DNA of 64,000 bases from contig NZ_LVHF01000029.1 in assembly GCF_001650345.1 (NCBI RefSeq), forward strand, positions 1 to 64,000, written 5' to 3'. The position numbers and the translations under genes were made by a program. The notes beneath the pieces were generated by a model that did not search any database, had not been told where the DNA came from, and saw only the letters and a list, made by a program, of their open reading frames with translations. Below, one piece after another: positions 33,224 to 41,458 of the stretch. The stretch is from Photobacterium jeanii. GTDB taxonomy: Bacteria; Pseudomonadota; Gammaproteobacteria; Enterobacterales; Vibrionaceae. Positions within the stretch are counted from its first letter, which is position 1. Every line of letters starts with the position of its first letter.

Positions 33224-35368
33224 ATGGCAAGGATGCATATTGTGAACATTTTAGTTGGGCAACTTGGCTTTATTGTCGCAGGCTGCGGTTTCATCTTCTT
33301 GGCGCTGCTTCTACTCACCACAAAAAAATACAGCCTTCAAAAGAAGCTGCTTTACAGTATTTGCGCCATTGGCGCGGTATGGAGCGTTGTTTCCTACTTC
33401 CAGCTCACAACAAAAAGCAGCATTGCTAGTGTGTTGGTTGCCGAATCACTGCTTAACCTTTGTCTATTTCTATTACTCAGTGCCAGCTTATCTAACCAGC
33501 AACGCTTAATATCAGCCCTTGCCTCACCATTACAAAAAGGGCTTGTGCTCACCTTTATTATCATTGCTGGGCTAGCAGCTACGCGGCTATTTACACCAAT
33601 TCTTAGCCTCAAAACCTTCTTAATCCTATTTCTTACCCAGGCCATCATCGGATTATGGGCAACAGAGCAACTTTTCCGCCGCACTCACCGTAGCGAAACA
33701 TGGGCGATAAAACCGTTATGCTTGGGATTAGGGGTATTTTTTGCCTACCACTTTGCCCTCTACTCTGATGCCCTACTCACCAACTCTATCGAACGAGGCT
33801 TTTGGCTGGGCCGAGGTTGGGTTGCGGTATTGGCTATTCCATTGATCTTGCTCACAGCACGACGCGTTACCAACTGGGGAAGCCGTGTTTACGTTTCACG
33901 AGAGGTGATCTACCACAGCACTCTCTTACTTGCCGCTGGAGGCTACTTGTTAGTCATGGCGGTGGCGGGTTATTACTTAAAGTTACAAGGCGAGACTTGG
34001 GGAACACTAGCCCAAGGGCTTTTTTTCGCATTAAGCGGTGTGGTGTTCGCGAGCCTATTCTTATCAGAATCATTTCGCAATAACATTAAAGTATTCATTA
34101 CTAAGCATTTTTTCGCCAATAAATATGAATACCGTGTCGAATGGATGAAAGTCGCTGAAGTGCTCGATAACCAAGACCACACTCCCTACGATAACGCGCT
34201 CACCGCCATGGTCAGTCCTTTCGGTTGCGAAAAGGCATTACTCGCAATCAAAGATGGCAACAAATTTAAAATTAAAGCGCATTATCAAACTGAAGATGTG
34301 GCCGAAGAATCTCAACAAATTCTTGAGCAGCTCGCAAACCACGCTATTGATTACCAATGGATCATTGATATTCCTTTGCTCAATCACAGTAGCGAAAAAA
34401 CACCTTTTGAAACCCAGACACTCACTTTGCCCACCGAGCATCCGTTTTATTATGTTGTCCCGCTTACTTGTGCCACTGGCGTCAAAGGTGTGTATTTGCT
34501 ATCGCGCCCAACGTCAACCGACAAGTTAAACTGGGAAGATCGCGATCTAATGCGGGCTATTAGTATGCAGTTGTCCGTGTACTTAAACGTATATCACACC
34601 AACCAGAAACTAGCAGAAAGTCGTCAATTCGACACCTTCAATCGTATGTCAGCTTTTTTGGTTCATGACTTAAAAAATGTGGTCGCCCAGTTACAACTCA
34701 TCAATAAAAACGCCATCAAGCATAAACAAAATCCTGAGTTTATTGATGATGCTTTCGAGACTGTCGATTCAGCGGCCAATCGTTTAAACAAAGTTCTCGA
34801 CCAGCTTAACAACAAGCGAGTGGACTCACAGCAACAGCAACACTTTGATGTTATCGCGACTCTCGCTTCAGCCTGCGAACGTCGCTCAGTCTTCCTACCT
34901 AAGCCAGAACTGAAGTTACCGCAAGCAGATAGAAATACAGACAAAAGCCTGTTTAAGATCTCCGCCGATCAAGAAAGATTTAGCAACATTCTTGGCCATC
35001 TCATTCAAAATGCGCAAGATGCCACGCCAAACGATGGCAAGATTGGCGTCTCCGTAACGGCGCAAATGTCCCACTCCACAAATCAAAATCAATACTTAGT
35101 GATAAGTATTAAAGATACAGGTTCAGGTATGAGTCAGGAGTTCATTGAGAACCGCTTATTTAAACCTTTTGATACCACCAAAGGTAACGCGGGGATGGGA
35201 ATTGGCGCCTACGATGCTAAGCAGTTAGTTGAAGAACTAGGCGGATTTATAGAAGTGCACTCTGAGCTAGGTAAAGGTTCAGATTTTCAGCTATTTCTTC
35301 CGCAAATTGCACTGCGACAGCAAACAGAAAAAGCACCACAAACGATTAGCGAAAACAGCACAGTGTAA
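33224..35368 (+). CDS. prsK: PEP-CTERM/XrtA-type sensor histidine kinase PrsK
   Basis: About 714 residues. The N-terminal about 290 residues hold some eight to ten transmembrane helices; a GAF-like domain follows (about 310-455), then the kinase core with H-box VHDLKNVVAQL (His481), N-box GHLIQNAQDAT and G-boxes DTGSGMSQEF and GNAGMGIGAYDAKQL. This architecture matches PrsK, which in exosortase-bearing bacteria works with PrsR and sigma-54. GTG at 33239, preceded by AAGGA, is an alternative start. It is followed by prsR. In such bacteria the pair controls PEP-CTERM proteins and exopolysaccharide; targets here are unknown. Confidence 0.88.
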   Translation: MARMHIVNILVGQLGFIVAGCGFIFLALLLLTTKKYSLQKKLLYSICAIGAVWSVVSYFQLTTKSSIASVLVAESLLNLCLFLLLSASLSNQQRLISALASPLQKGLVLTFIIIAGLAATRLFTPILSLKTFLILFLTQAIIGLWATEQLFRRTHRSETWAIKPLCLGLGVFFAYHFALYSDALLTNSIERGFWLGRGWVAVLAIPLILLTARRVTNWGSRVYVSREVIYHSTLLLAAGGYLLVMAVAGYYLKLQGETWGTLAQGLFFALSGVVFASLFLSESFRNNIKVFITKHFFANKYEYRVEWMKVAEVLDNQDHTPYDNALTAMVSPFGCEKALLAIKDGNKFKIKAHYQTEDVAEESQQILEQLANHAIDYQWIIDIPLLNHSSEKTPFETQTLTLPTEHPFYYVVPLTCATGVKGVYLLSRPTSTDKLNWEDRDLMRAISMQLSVYLNVYHTNQKLAESRQFDTFNRMSAFLVHDLKNVVAQLQLINKNAIKHKQNPEFIDDAFETVDSAANRLNKVLDQLNNKRVDSQQQQHFDVIATLASACERRSVFLPKPELKLPQADRNTDKSLFKISADQERFSNILGHLIQNAQDATPNDGKIGVSVTAQMSHSTNQNQYLVISIKDTGSGMSQEFIENRLFKPFDTTKGNAGMGIGAYDAKQLVEELGGFIEVHSELGKGSDFQLFLPQIALRQQTEKAPQTISENSTV

Positions 35369-35374
35369 ATTTGT

Positions 35375-35411
35375 AGGTATATACTTTTCTATACCAATGG
35401 CACTTATTTGC
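35375..35411 (+). promoter_or_regulatory. Palindrome and near-sigma-54 element before prsR
   Basis: GGTATA-N8-TATACC (35375-35394) is followed at once by TGGCACTTATTTGCA, which has excellent -24 and -12 hexamers but only nine bases between GG and GC, one fewer than sigma-54 normally requires. It lies about 80 bases before the prsR start. Confidence 0.35.
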
Positions 35412-35488
35412 AGATAAGAAAATATTAATAAGCTCAATATTTTTACATTAAAGAGCCTTGGTATCACCAACATTTAAGAGGATGGCGC

Positions 35489-36826
35489 ATGGAATCACTA
35501 CTTGTCATTGAAGACGATTTAGGTATTCAAAAACAACTTAAATGGTGTTTTTCTGATTACGACGTCGTTACTGCTGGCGACCGCAAGAGTGCCATTACAG
35601 CGCTTCGTCGTCATGAACCCAAAGTTGTTACCTTGGATTTAGGCTTACCACCCGATGAAGCGAACGCTTCAGAAGGTTTAGCGACGCTGAAAGAAATTCT
35701 CTCACTGTGCCCTCAAACAAAAGTCATTGTTATCACAGGTAATAATGACAAAGATAACGCGTTAAAAGCCATCGAATTAGGTGCACACGATTTTTATCAA
35801 AAGCCTATTGATGATGAGATTATTAATGTTATCGTCCAACGTGCTTTTGTCATTGCGCAACTAGAAGCTGAAAACCTCGCCCTGAAACAAACGTCGCTAG
35901 ATGCAAACGGCTTCATTGGTACTAGCCCACAAATTCAGCAAGTGTGCCGTATGGTCGAACGTATCGCGCCAACTGAGATAACCACACTTTTACTTGGTGA
36001 AAGCGGTACAGGTAAAGAAGTGCTCGCCAGGGCGATACACGACAAAGGACCAAGACACGATCAACCTTTCATCGCCATCAACTGTGCCTCTATTCCAGAA
36101 ACGCTTCTAGAGAGTGAACTCTTTGGCTTTGAAAAGGGCGCATTTACTGGCGCTCATAAAACCACCAAAGGAAAAATTGAATGCGCCGATGGCGGTACCC
36201 TTTTCTTAGATGAAATCGGTGACATGCCCTATCCTTTGCAAGCGAAAATCTTACGCTTTCTTCAAGAAAAAGTGATTGAACGTGTCGGGGGGCGCCAAGA
36301 GATCCCTGTCGATGTGAAAATTATTTGTGCGACACACCAAAATCTACAAGGCATGGTGGAAGATAAGACATTCCGGGAGGATCTTTTCTACCGCATTAGT
36401 GAAATCACAATCAATATTCCACCATTAAGAGATCGCGGCGAAGATGTACTACTGCTCGCTCGCTACTTCCTTCATATGGCAAACCAACAAACCCAACGCA
36501 ATTTGACCGGCTTTTCTGATGAAGCCATTGATGCCCTTATGACACACCACTGGCCGGGCAATATTCGTGAACTGCAAAACAAAGTGAAGTCTGCGGTAAT
36601 CATGGCTGATAGCAAATTAATCACAGAAATGGACTTAGCACTGTTTAATCTAGACCAAGAGAAAATTGCCCTCAATTTACGTCAAGTACGCGAAGAGGCA
36701 GAACGCGCCGCAGTAAGCCGAGCTCTGTCTATGAGTGACGGCAACATGTCGAATACAGCCAACTTACTAGGCATTACTCGCCCAACCCTTTATTCATTGA
36801 TGGAGAAATACACAATCGAGAAGTAA
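35489..36826 (+). CDS. prsR: PEP-CTERM-type response regulator PrsR (sigma-54 activator)
   Basis: 445 residues. Receiver domain with VIEDD and phospho-acceptor Asp50 (VTLDLGLPP); AAA+ domain with Walker A GESGTGKE, the sigma-54-contacting loop GAFTGA at 217-222, Walker B TLFLDEIGD and the arginine fingers of FREDLFYRI; C-terminal Fis-type helix-turn-helix (MSNTANLLGITRPTLYSLM). All features required for a sigma-54 activator are intact. An AAGAGGA ribosome binding site precedes the ATG. Together with PrsK it should activate -24/-12 promoters, the best candidate being at 32728. Confidence 0.92.
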   Translation: MESLLVIEDDLGIQKQLKWCFSDYDVVTAGDRKSAITALRRHEPKVVTLDLGLPPDEANASEGLATLKEILSLCPQTKVIVITGNNDKDNALKAIELGAHDFYQKPIDDEIINVIVQRAFVIAQLEAENLALKQTSLDANGFIGTSPQIQQVCRMVERIAPTEITTLLLGESGTGKEVLARAIHDKGPRHDQPFIAINCASIPETLLESELFGFEKGAFTGAHKTTKGKIECADGGTLFLDEIGDMPYPLQAKILRFLQEKVIERVGGRQEIPVDVKIICATHQNLQGMVEDKTFREDLFYRISEITINIPPLRDRGEDVLLLARYFLHMANQQTQRNLTGFSDEAIDALMTHHWPGNIRELQNKVKSAVIMADSKLITEMDLALFNLDQEKIALNLRQVREEAERAAVSRALSMSDGNMSNTANLLGITRPTLYSLMEKYTIEK

Positions 36827-37066
36827 CAAAAGGATAAATTAGCCTTGTTACAAGCTTGTCGAATACGAAAACCTCGTCTTTACTTAAGGTATCTATTTGC
36901 GGTTGTGATATTAAAAAAACCACATCAGCACTATCCGCAAGCAAAATTCTTACAGCGAATAATTAAGTTAACTGCAGTAAGAGTGATGCAAAAAGCGAAA
37001 AATTAGGACAACACATTCATTTAGGGGAACAAACCTGCCTTCGCTGGCGGCTGATTGGGGGATGTT

Positions 37067-37924
37067 ATGGACAATGAGCATCAATCGCTGAGCAGTAGTA
37101 AAACTGCACATAGAGATAACGTGGCACAAAGTGACAATATGCAAGACAAATATGCGCAACATAGTAACCCGCATGGAGAGCAGGCTAAGAACGAGCAAGC
37201 GGAGTCACGTTTCTCGCGCCGCCGCTTTTTGCGTTCATCTGCTGCGGTTTCACCGGTGCTTTTATCACTAAAAAGCCCTACTGCTTGGGGTAGCGGTTTA
37301 GGCGGTCAAAATTGCAGTATTATGCTCTCTGGTAATGCTTCGAATCCACAAAACTGTATTTCTGAGCCACTTGCTCCGCGCGAGTGGAAAAAGATTTTAA
37401 ACAGCCGACGTGATTCACCGCAATATCCATTACGACAATCACTTCAAAGTGGTGGTGTTAGTGGTAACTCTGCATTCAATGGTAAATTCCTGCGCCCTTT
37501 TAACCAATGGCGCTATTCGCCGACAAAAGGCTGGATGTTCAAGGTGTCTTTTCGTAAAAGCAGTAACCCTAAGTTCAAGCACACTTTAAAAGGTGGTCTC
37601 AATAAAAAATACAAGATCACCATTGCATTCAAGCCAACGTCTCAAAAGAACAAGAACATGGGTGATGACTTTGTGATCACGCTTGAGCCTCGCCACTTCC
37701 ACCAAACCGTTGTCGCGGCTTACCTAAATAGCTACTTCACACCAGGTTTAATTAGCTACAGTTACTACCCAGAACAAATCAATACGTCTGTCGTTCAAAC
37801 CATGATGGACGTTGCTAATCTGATCATGGATGAGCTCAATAAAGGGAAAAAGCCTAACAACCAACAGGCTACCATTCATCAACCGTTTACCAGATTAGTA
37901 CGAGATTTAGCGCGATGGACGTAA
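37067..37924 (+). CDS. Tat-exported protein of the HPr-rel-A-type locus
   Basis: 285 residues from ATG 37067 (ribosome binding site GGGGGA). A hydrophilic 48-residue N-extension precedes a twin-arginine signal: SRRRFLRSSAAVSPVLL, with Arg51-Arg53, then an Ala/Ser/Leu core. The mature part has a Cys pair (QNCSIMLSG, QNCISEP), is very basic in its middle (FKVSFRKSSNPKFKHTLKGG) and ends in DLARWT. Tat export implies folding or cofactor loading before export. It lies between prsR and the PqqD-like gene and is the most likely substrate of the modification genes downstream; that is inference. No named family recognised. Confidence 0.65.
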   Translation: MDNEHQSLSSSKTAHRDNVAQSDNMQDKYAQHSNPHGEQAKNEQAESRFSRRRFLRSSAAVSPVLLSLKSPTAWGSGLGGQNCSIMLSGNASNPQNCISEPLAPREWKKILNSRRDSPQYPLRQSLQSGGVSGNSAFNGKFLRPFNQWRYSPTKGWMFKVSFRKSSNPKFKHTLKGGLNKKYKITIAFKPTSQKNKNMGDDFVITLEPRHFHQTVVAAYLNSYFTPGLISYSYYPEQINTSVVQTMMDVANLIMDELNKGKKPNNQQATIHQPFTRLVRDLARWT

Positions 37925-37948
37925 ACCTTCATCGACATTGATGCTCAG

Positions 37949-37985
37949 GTATTAAGGAATTAACCCAGTGTTATTTCCTTAATAC
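37949..37985. other. Inverted repeat between the Tat protein and PqqD-like genes
   Basis: GTATTAAGGAA and TTCCTTAATAC form a perfect 11-bp inverted repeat with a 15-base spacer. No T run follows, so it may stabilise or partly end the transcript, or serve as an operator, rather than being a standard terminator. Confidence 0.5.
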
Positions 37986-38037
37986 TTTCCACACCGCCAT
38001 ACAGAAGTATGAGTGCGGCATATAGCAAAGGAATGCT

Positions 38038-38391
38038 ATGGCAGAGACAGTCCCTAAGAGCGCACAGCTCAACTTTCACCCTCGTTTCAATACGAAGGCA
38101 TGCACCTTTTCTGATAATCAGAACGGGGTTATTTTTAGCCCTGCAACTTCTGAAACCCTCTTGTGCGAGTTATCCGCATTGGCATTCATTCAACGACTAG
38201 AAACCCATCTTAACGGTCAATCGCAAACTGCATCATTCAATCAAGACACATCTAACGCCAGTGGCTTACAACCTGATTTCACACATGAAGAGCAGATCAT
38301 CGTTCAGCAATTATTAAATATGAAGATCCTGCAGCAACACCAATCTCAATCTGTACTTTCGGAGAGATCACATGTTGAATTTCTCCTTTAA
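38038..38391 (+). CDS. PqqD-like chaperone of the HPr-rel-A system
   Basis: 117 residues with a PqqD-like winged-helix layout: LNFHPRFNTKACTFSDNQNG (two strands), a helix ETLLCELSALAFIQRLETHL and, after a polar insert, a C-terminal helix EEQIIVQQLLNMKILQ. PqqD-type proteins are recognition elements that hold a peptide for a modifying enzyme. The AAAGGA ribosome binding site lies five bases before the ATG. It overlaps the HprK-related kinase gene by 20 bases. Family assignment rests on the layout and on the gene trio. Confidence 0.65.
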   Translation: MAETVPKSAQLNFHPRFNTKACTFSDNQNGVIFSPATSETLLCELSALAFIQRLETHLNGQSQTASFNQDTSNASGLQPDFTHEEQIIVQQLLNMKILQQHQSQSVLSERSHVEFLL

Positions 38392-39385
38392 ACGTAAATA
38401 TCTCATTCAAACAGGCCCCTTTACGTTAGCCGTAAGCACTTCAATTAAAGATGTGCAAACTTATATTGAAAGCCATTATGGCGACCAATTACGCGATGAG
38501 ACCCCAAACACATTTATCGACTTTAACCTTGAGCTCAATCACGGCAAAGGCTTAAGGCGCTGGTTCAAACAACAAGCCACTTTTCACTTTAATCATCACG
38601 AACCCTTTAAACCACTTCCACTTGAGCAGGCTAACGCAATGCTTGAATGGGGAATGAACTGGGTTATCGCAAGTTACGCTCACCAGTACCTAATAATTCA
38701 TGCCGCTACATTAGAAAAAGATGGTCAAGGTATTATCATTTCAGCGCCATCTGGTTCAGGGAAAAGCACCCTCTGTGCCTACCTCGCCGCCAATGGCTGG
38801 CGACTCCTTTCAGATGAGCTTGCTTTAGTCGATCCCAATACGCTTGAGTTACATGGACTTGGGCGTCCAATAAACTTAAAAAACCAATCTGTTGATATTA
38901 TGCGAGGCTACTACCCTACAGACTCTTTCAGCCGCATCATAAAAGATACCCACAAAGGGCAAATAAGTTTGGTTAAACCATTGAATCAGGGCCAATATAA
39001 AAATGATAAGAGCTCACCATTAACAGCAATACCTCAGCTACTTATTTTCGTGAATTACCAAGCGGACGAGGTCTGCTATGCCGAGCCCGTATCAAAAAGT
39101 GTCGCACTAACTGAAGTCATTCAGAACAGCTTTAACTTTGGCTTACTGAACCAAGATGGCTTCTCGACCGCAAGTCAGTTGGTTAATCAAGCTGATGCCG
39201 TTTTTATCGAATACGGACAGTTTGAAGCTTGTGAGTCTGTGATTGAGGAGTACTTAAATGCCAAATCCGCCAACATCAACACAAAAGGTAACCAACCACA
39301 AATCAACCAAGACAGCGGAACAAGCGACACAAACAGAAAAAAAAGAACGGCCGTTGATGTTAGTGGATGTACTGACTTCTCCTGA
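38372..39385 (+). CDS. HprK-related kinase A
   Basis: 337 residues. The C-terminal half resembles HPr(Ser) kinase: P-loop SAPSGSGKSTL (about 124-134), an acidic pair in LLSDELALVD (148-149) and the family's G-x-G-R-P-I-N-L-K segment. The N-terminal half (about 1-110) is specific to HprK-related proteins. Such kinases phosphorylate peptides in some lasso-peptide clusters; here the target is unknown. Recognisable homology seems to end near EEYLNAK; the last about 45 residues, polar and low in complexity, overlap the next gene in another frame. Ribosome binding site GGAGAG. Confidence 0.82.
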   Translation: MLNFSFKRKYLIQTGPFTLAVSTSIKDVQTYIESHYGDQLRDETPNTFIDFNLELNHGKGLRRWFKQQATFHFNHHEPFKPLPLEQANAMLEWGMNWVIASYAHQYLIIHAATLEKDGQGIIISAPSGSGKSTLCAYLAANGWRLLSDELALVDPNTLELHGLGRPINLKNQSVDIMRGYYPTDSFSRIIKDTHKGQISLVKPLNQGQYKNDKSSPLTAIPQLLIFVNYQADEVCYAEPVSKSVALTEVIQNSFNFGLLNQDGFSTASQLVNQADAVFIEYGQFEACESVIEEYLNAKSANINTKGNQPQINQDSGTSDTNRKKRTAVDVSGCTDFS

Positions 39386-40445
39386 GAAATTGATCCACGC
39401 CTCACCTCGCAGCCAATCACAACTAATTGCAGAAGCCCGCTACTTTAATATGCTGGCACAGCTGAAATTCGTTTGTGAAGATGCCGGGATTTGGTACCAA
39501 CTGCCCCTAAGAGTAAAACAGCATATCTGCTCAGCTGAACATTCATTTAAAAATCAACGCCGACAACTAGAAATCGAGCATCAAGCCATTCATAGTGCAC
39601 TGCATCACTTAGGATGCCGCTGGGTGTACCTTAAAGGTGCTGCCTATCAAATGCTGGAACTACCGTGTTTTTTCGGTCGACTAATGAATGACATTGATAT
39701 TCTTGTCGATGAGCAAGAATTACCGAGAGTAGAAGCTGCGCTTAACGAACACGGTTGGACCCATAAGAAGCTCACAGATTATGACGAGCAGTTTTATCGT
39801 GAATGGTCACAAGAAATTCCACCACTTCGCCATTTTGAACGTCAAACAGAGCTTGATGTCCACTTCAATATTCTGCCGAAGAAGCTCAATAGCGCACCAA
39901 AGGCCGAATTATTACTAGAGCAGGCACAATCACTCAATGATGGAAGCCATGCAGCGAGTCTCTCCCCTGCCGCACTTCTGATCCACAGTGCAATCCATCT
40001 GTTCTATGAAAGCGAATATCACAAAGGTATTCGCGATCTCTTTGATATCCATTTACTCATCAAGCAATTTGGCAAAGACGATCATTTCTGGTCACAACTA
40101 ATAGAGCTTCAGCAGCAACTCGGAAATGCTAGCAGTACTTTTTACGCACTCCACTTTTCTCAGTGGCTTTTTGAAAGCGATGTTCCCGATAAAGTAAATC
40201 AGTTCTATCAAGCATTTAAGCCTAATGCTCTGATCTGGGCATTTACTAATCCCGCTTTCTATTACGTATTTACTTCCATGTACCCTCCGCACAACCACTC
40301 AGGGCACTTTAAGTCTACCAGCACTCTCTATCTACGCGGTCACTTTAAACGCCTTCCTTTCTACAAACTCATCCCACACTTAGCCAAGAAGTTAATTATC
40401 AAACTAAAACCAAATAAAGATTCTGAAAACCCTTTAGAACAGTAA
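39258..40445 (+). CDS. Nucleotidyltransferase-fold protein of the HPr-rel-A system
   Basis: 395 residues from ATG 39258, supported by a GAGGAG ribosome binding site seven bases upstream. The core (about 110-220) is an NTP_transf_5-type nucleotidyltransferase fold: GCRWVYLKGAAYQML, then RLMNDIDILVDEQELP with Asp145 and Asp147 as metal ligands, and a later acidic strand TELDVHFN. The first about 35 residues are polar and coded within the overlap with the kinase gene. A later start at 39357 is possible but lacks a good binding site. It probably transfers a nucleotide or acts with the kinase and PqqD-like protein; substrate unknown. Confidence 0.75.
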   Translation: MPNPPTSTQKVTNHKSTKTAEQATQTEKKERPLMLVDVLTSPEKLIHASPRSQSQLIAEARYFNMLAQLKFVCEDAGIWYQLPLRVKQHICSAEHSFKNQRRQLEIEHQAIHSALHHLGCRWVYLKGAAYQMLELPCFFGRLMNDIDILVDEQELPRVEAALNEHGWTHKKLTDYDEQFYREWSQEIPPLRHFERQTELDVHFNILPKKLNSAPKAELLLEQAQSLNDGSHAASLSPAALLIHSAIHLFYESEYHKGIRDLFDIHLLIKQFGKDDHFWSQLIELQQQLGNASSTFYALHFSQWLFESDVPDKVNQFYQAFKPNALIWAFTNPAFYYVFTSMYPPHNHSGHFKSTSTLYLRGHFKRLPFYKLIPHLAKKLIIKLKPNKDSENPLEQ

Positions 40446-40667
40446 TAATATAAATATTATTAATGCTAAATTTTTTTCGCTTTATCTTTAGGTCTTTTTC
40501 TTTTTAAAGAGTGAATCACACTCATCCACCGCTCCCTGAAAAAACGCTAAAAACCCATCTACAGCCAAGTTGCAACAGCTCACATAAAAATAAAAAACAA
40601 TATTCATTCATAATTTTTATTTCTTACAAAGAGCTCAATAAGAAACTAAAAAACGACATTTTTTATT

Positions 40668-40695
40668 TTGACAATCGAAAACATGACCATATAAT
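40668..40695 (+). promoter_or_regulatory. Near-perfect sigma-70 promoter for the barrel protein
   Basis: TTGACA (40668-40673), a 16-base spacer and TATAAT (40690-40695) both match consensus exactly, about 40 bases before the ATG. The region upstream is very AT-rich, as UP elements are. It implies strong, independent expression of the downstream gene. Confidence 0.85.
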
Positions 40696-40736
40696 TCGAC
40701 GCAAAACCTAACATCAAACATTCAAAAGGTAAGACA

Positions 40737-41375
40737 ATGAAAAAGGTTCTTTCTGTAGCAGCAGTAGCCCTAGCTCTTTCAGCAACAACAGCTCAAGCAA
40801 ACGAAGGTATGTACCTTGGTGCTAACTACCAGTTCAACAAAATTACAACGTCTGAGCTAAACGAAGTATTCAAAAACGACACAAAGACTCTAAACCTTGT
40901 CGCGGGTTATGATTTCAACGAGTTCTTCGCTGTTGAAGGTAACCTTGGCCTAGGCATGGGTAGCAACTCTGAGTCTTTCGATACAGGTGTTATCAAGGCT
41001 ACAGAACAGCAAAACCTTCACCTAAAAGGCAAAACAGGAAATAAGCAAGGTATGTCTTACGGTATCTATGCTGTAGGTAAATTACCAGTACACGACATGT
41101 TTGGTCTATACGCAAAAGTTGGTTACTCCAACATGAATTATGAATCAAGCTTCGAAGCAAAAGATGCTCTTAGCAACGAAGGTTTTAAAGCGACAGAAAA
41201 AACTGATATCGGCGGTCTAAGCTACGCGATCGGTGCAGAGTTCAACGTAATGCCTGAACTTGCTATCACAGCTGAATACACAGGTCTTGGTGAGTCTAAA
41301 GAATATGACCTTTACTTTAAAAAATTAAATTTCCAAGCTTCTGCATTCAACATTGGTATGAAATACAAGTTCTAA
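40737..41375 (+). CDS. Small outer-membrane beta-barrel protein
   Basis: 212 residues with signal peptide ending AQA near residue 21 and alternating beta strands consistent with an eight-stranded OmpW/OmpX/OmpA-type barrel: GMYLGANYQFN, KTLNLVAGYDFN, FFAVEGNLGLG, YGIYAVGKLPV, MFGLYAKVGYS, LSYAIGAEFN, LAITAEYTG, and the terminal FNIGMKYKF ending in Phe for BAM recognition. Strong promoter and AAAAGGT ribosome binding site. Function unknown; its place after the HPr-rel-A genes may be coincidental, as it has its own promoter and terminator. Confidence 0.85.
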   Translation: MKKVLSVAAVALALSATTAQANEGMYLGANYQFNKITTSELNEVFKNDTKTLNLVAGYDFNEFFAVEGNLGLGMGSNSESFDTGVIKATEQQNLHLKGKTGNKQGMSYGIYAVGKLPVHDMFGLYAKVGYSNMNYESSFEAKDALSNEGFKATEKTDIGGLSYAIGAEFNVMPELAITAEYTGLGESKEYDLYFKKLNFQASAFNIGMKYKF

Positions 41376-41402
41376 TCTAGGACTAATACATTGCTGAATA
41401 TT

Positions 41403-41434
41403 ATAAAGCCGCTTTATTTTAAGCGGCTTTATTA
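41403..41434. terminator. Bidirectional terminator
   Basis: ATAAAGCCGCTT and AAGCGGCTTTAT form a perfect 12-bp stem around TATTTT. It lies between the convergent barrel and ComEA-like genes. Confidence 0.85.
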
Positions 41435-41458
41435 TGATATTAATTATAAATAAGACTC

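Noticed and set aside
36890-36925. Sigma-54-like sequence AAGGTATCTATTTGCG upstream of the Tat protein gene
   Set aside because: Only nine bases between GG and GC and a poor -24 element; not better than chance in this region.
37023-37040. GG-N10-GC match (AGGGGAACAAACCTGCC) before the Tat protein gene
   Set aside because: Neither the -24 TGGC nor the -12 TTGC hexamer is present, and it lies too close to the start codon.
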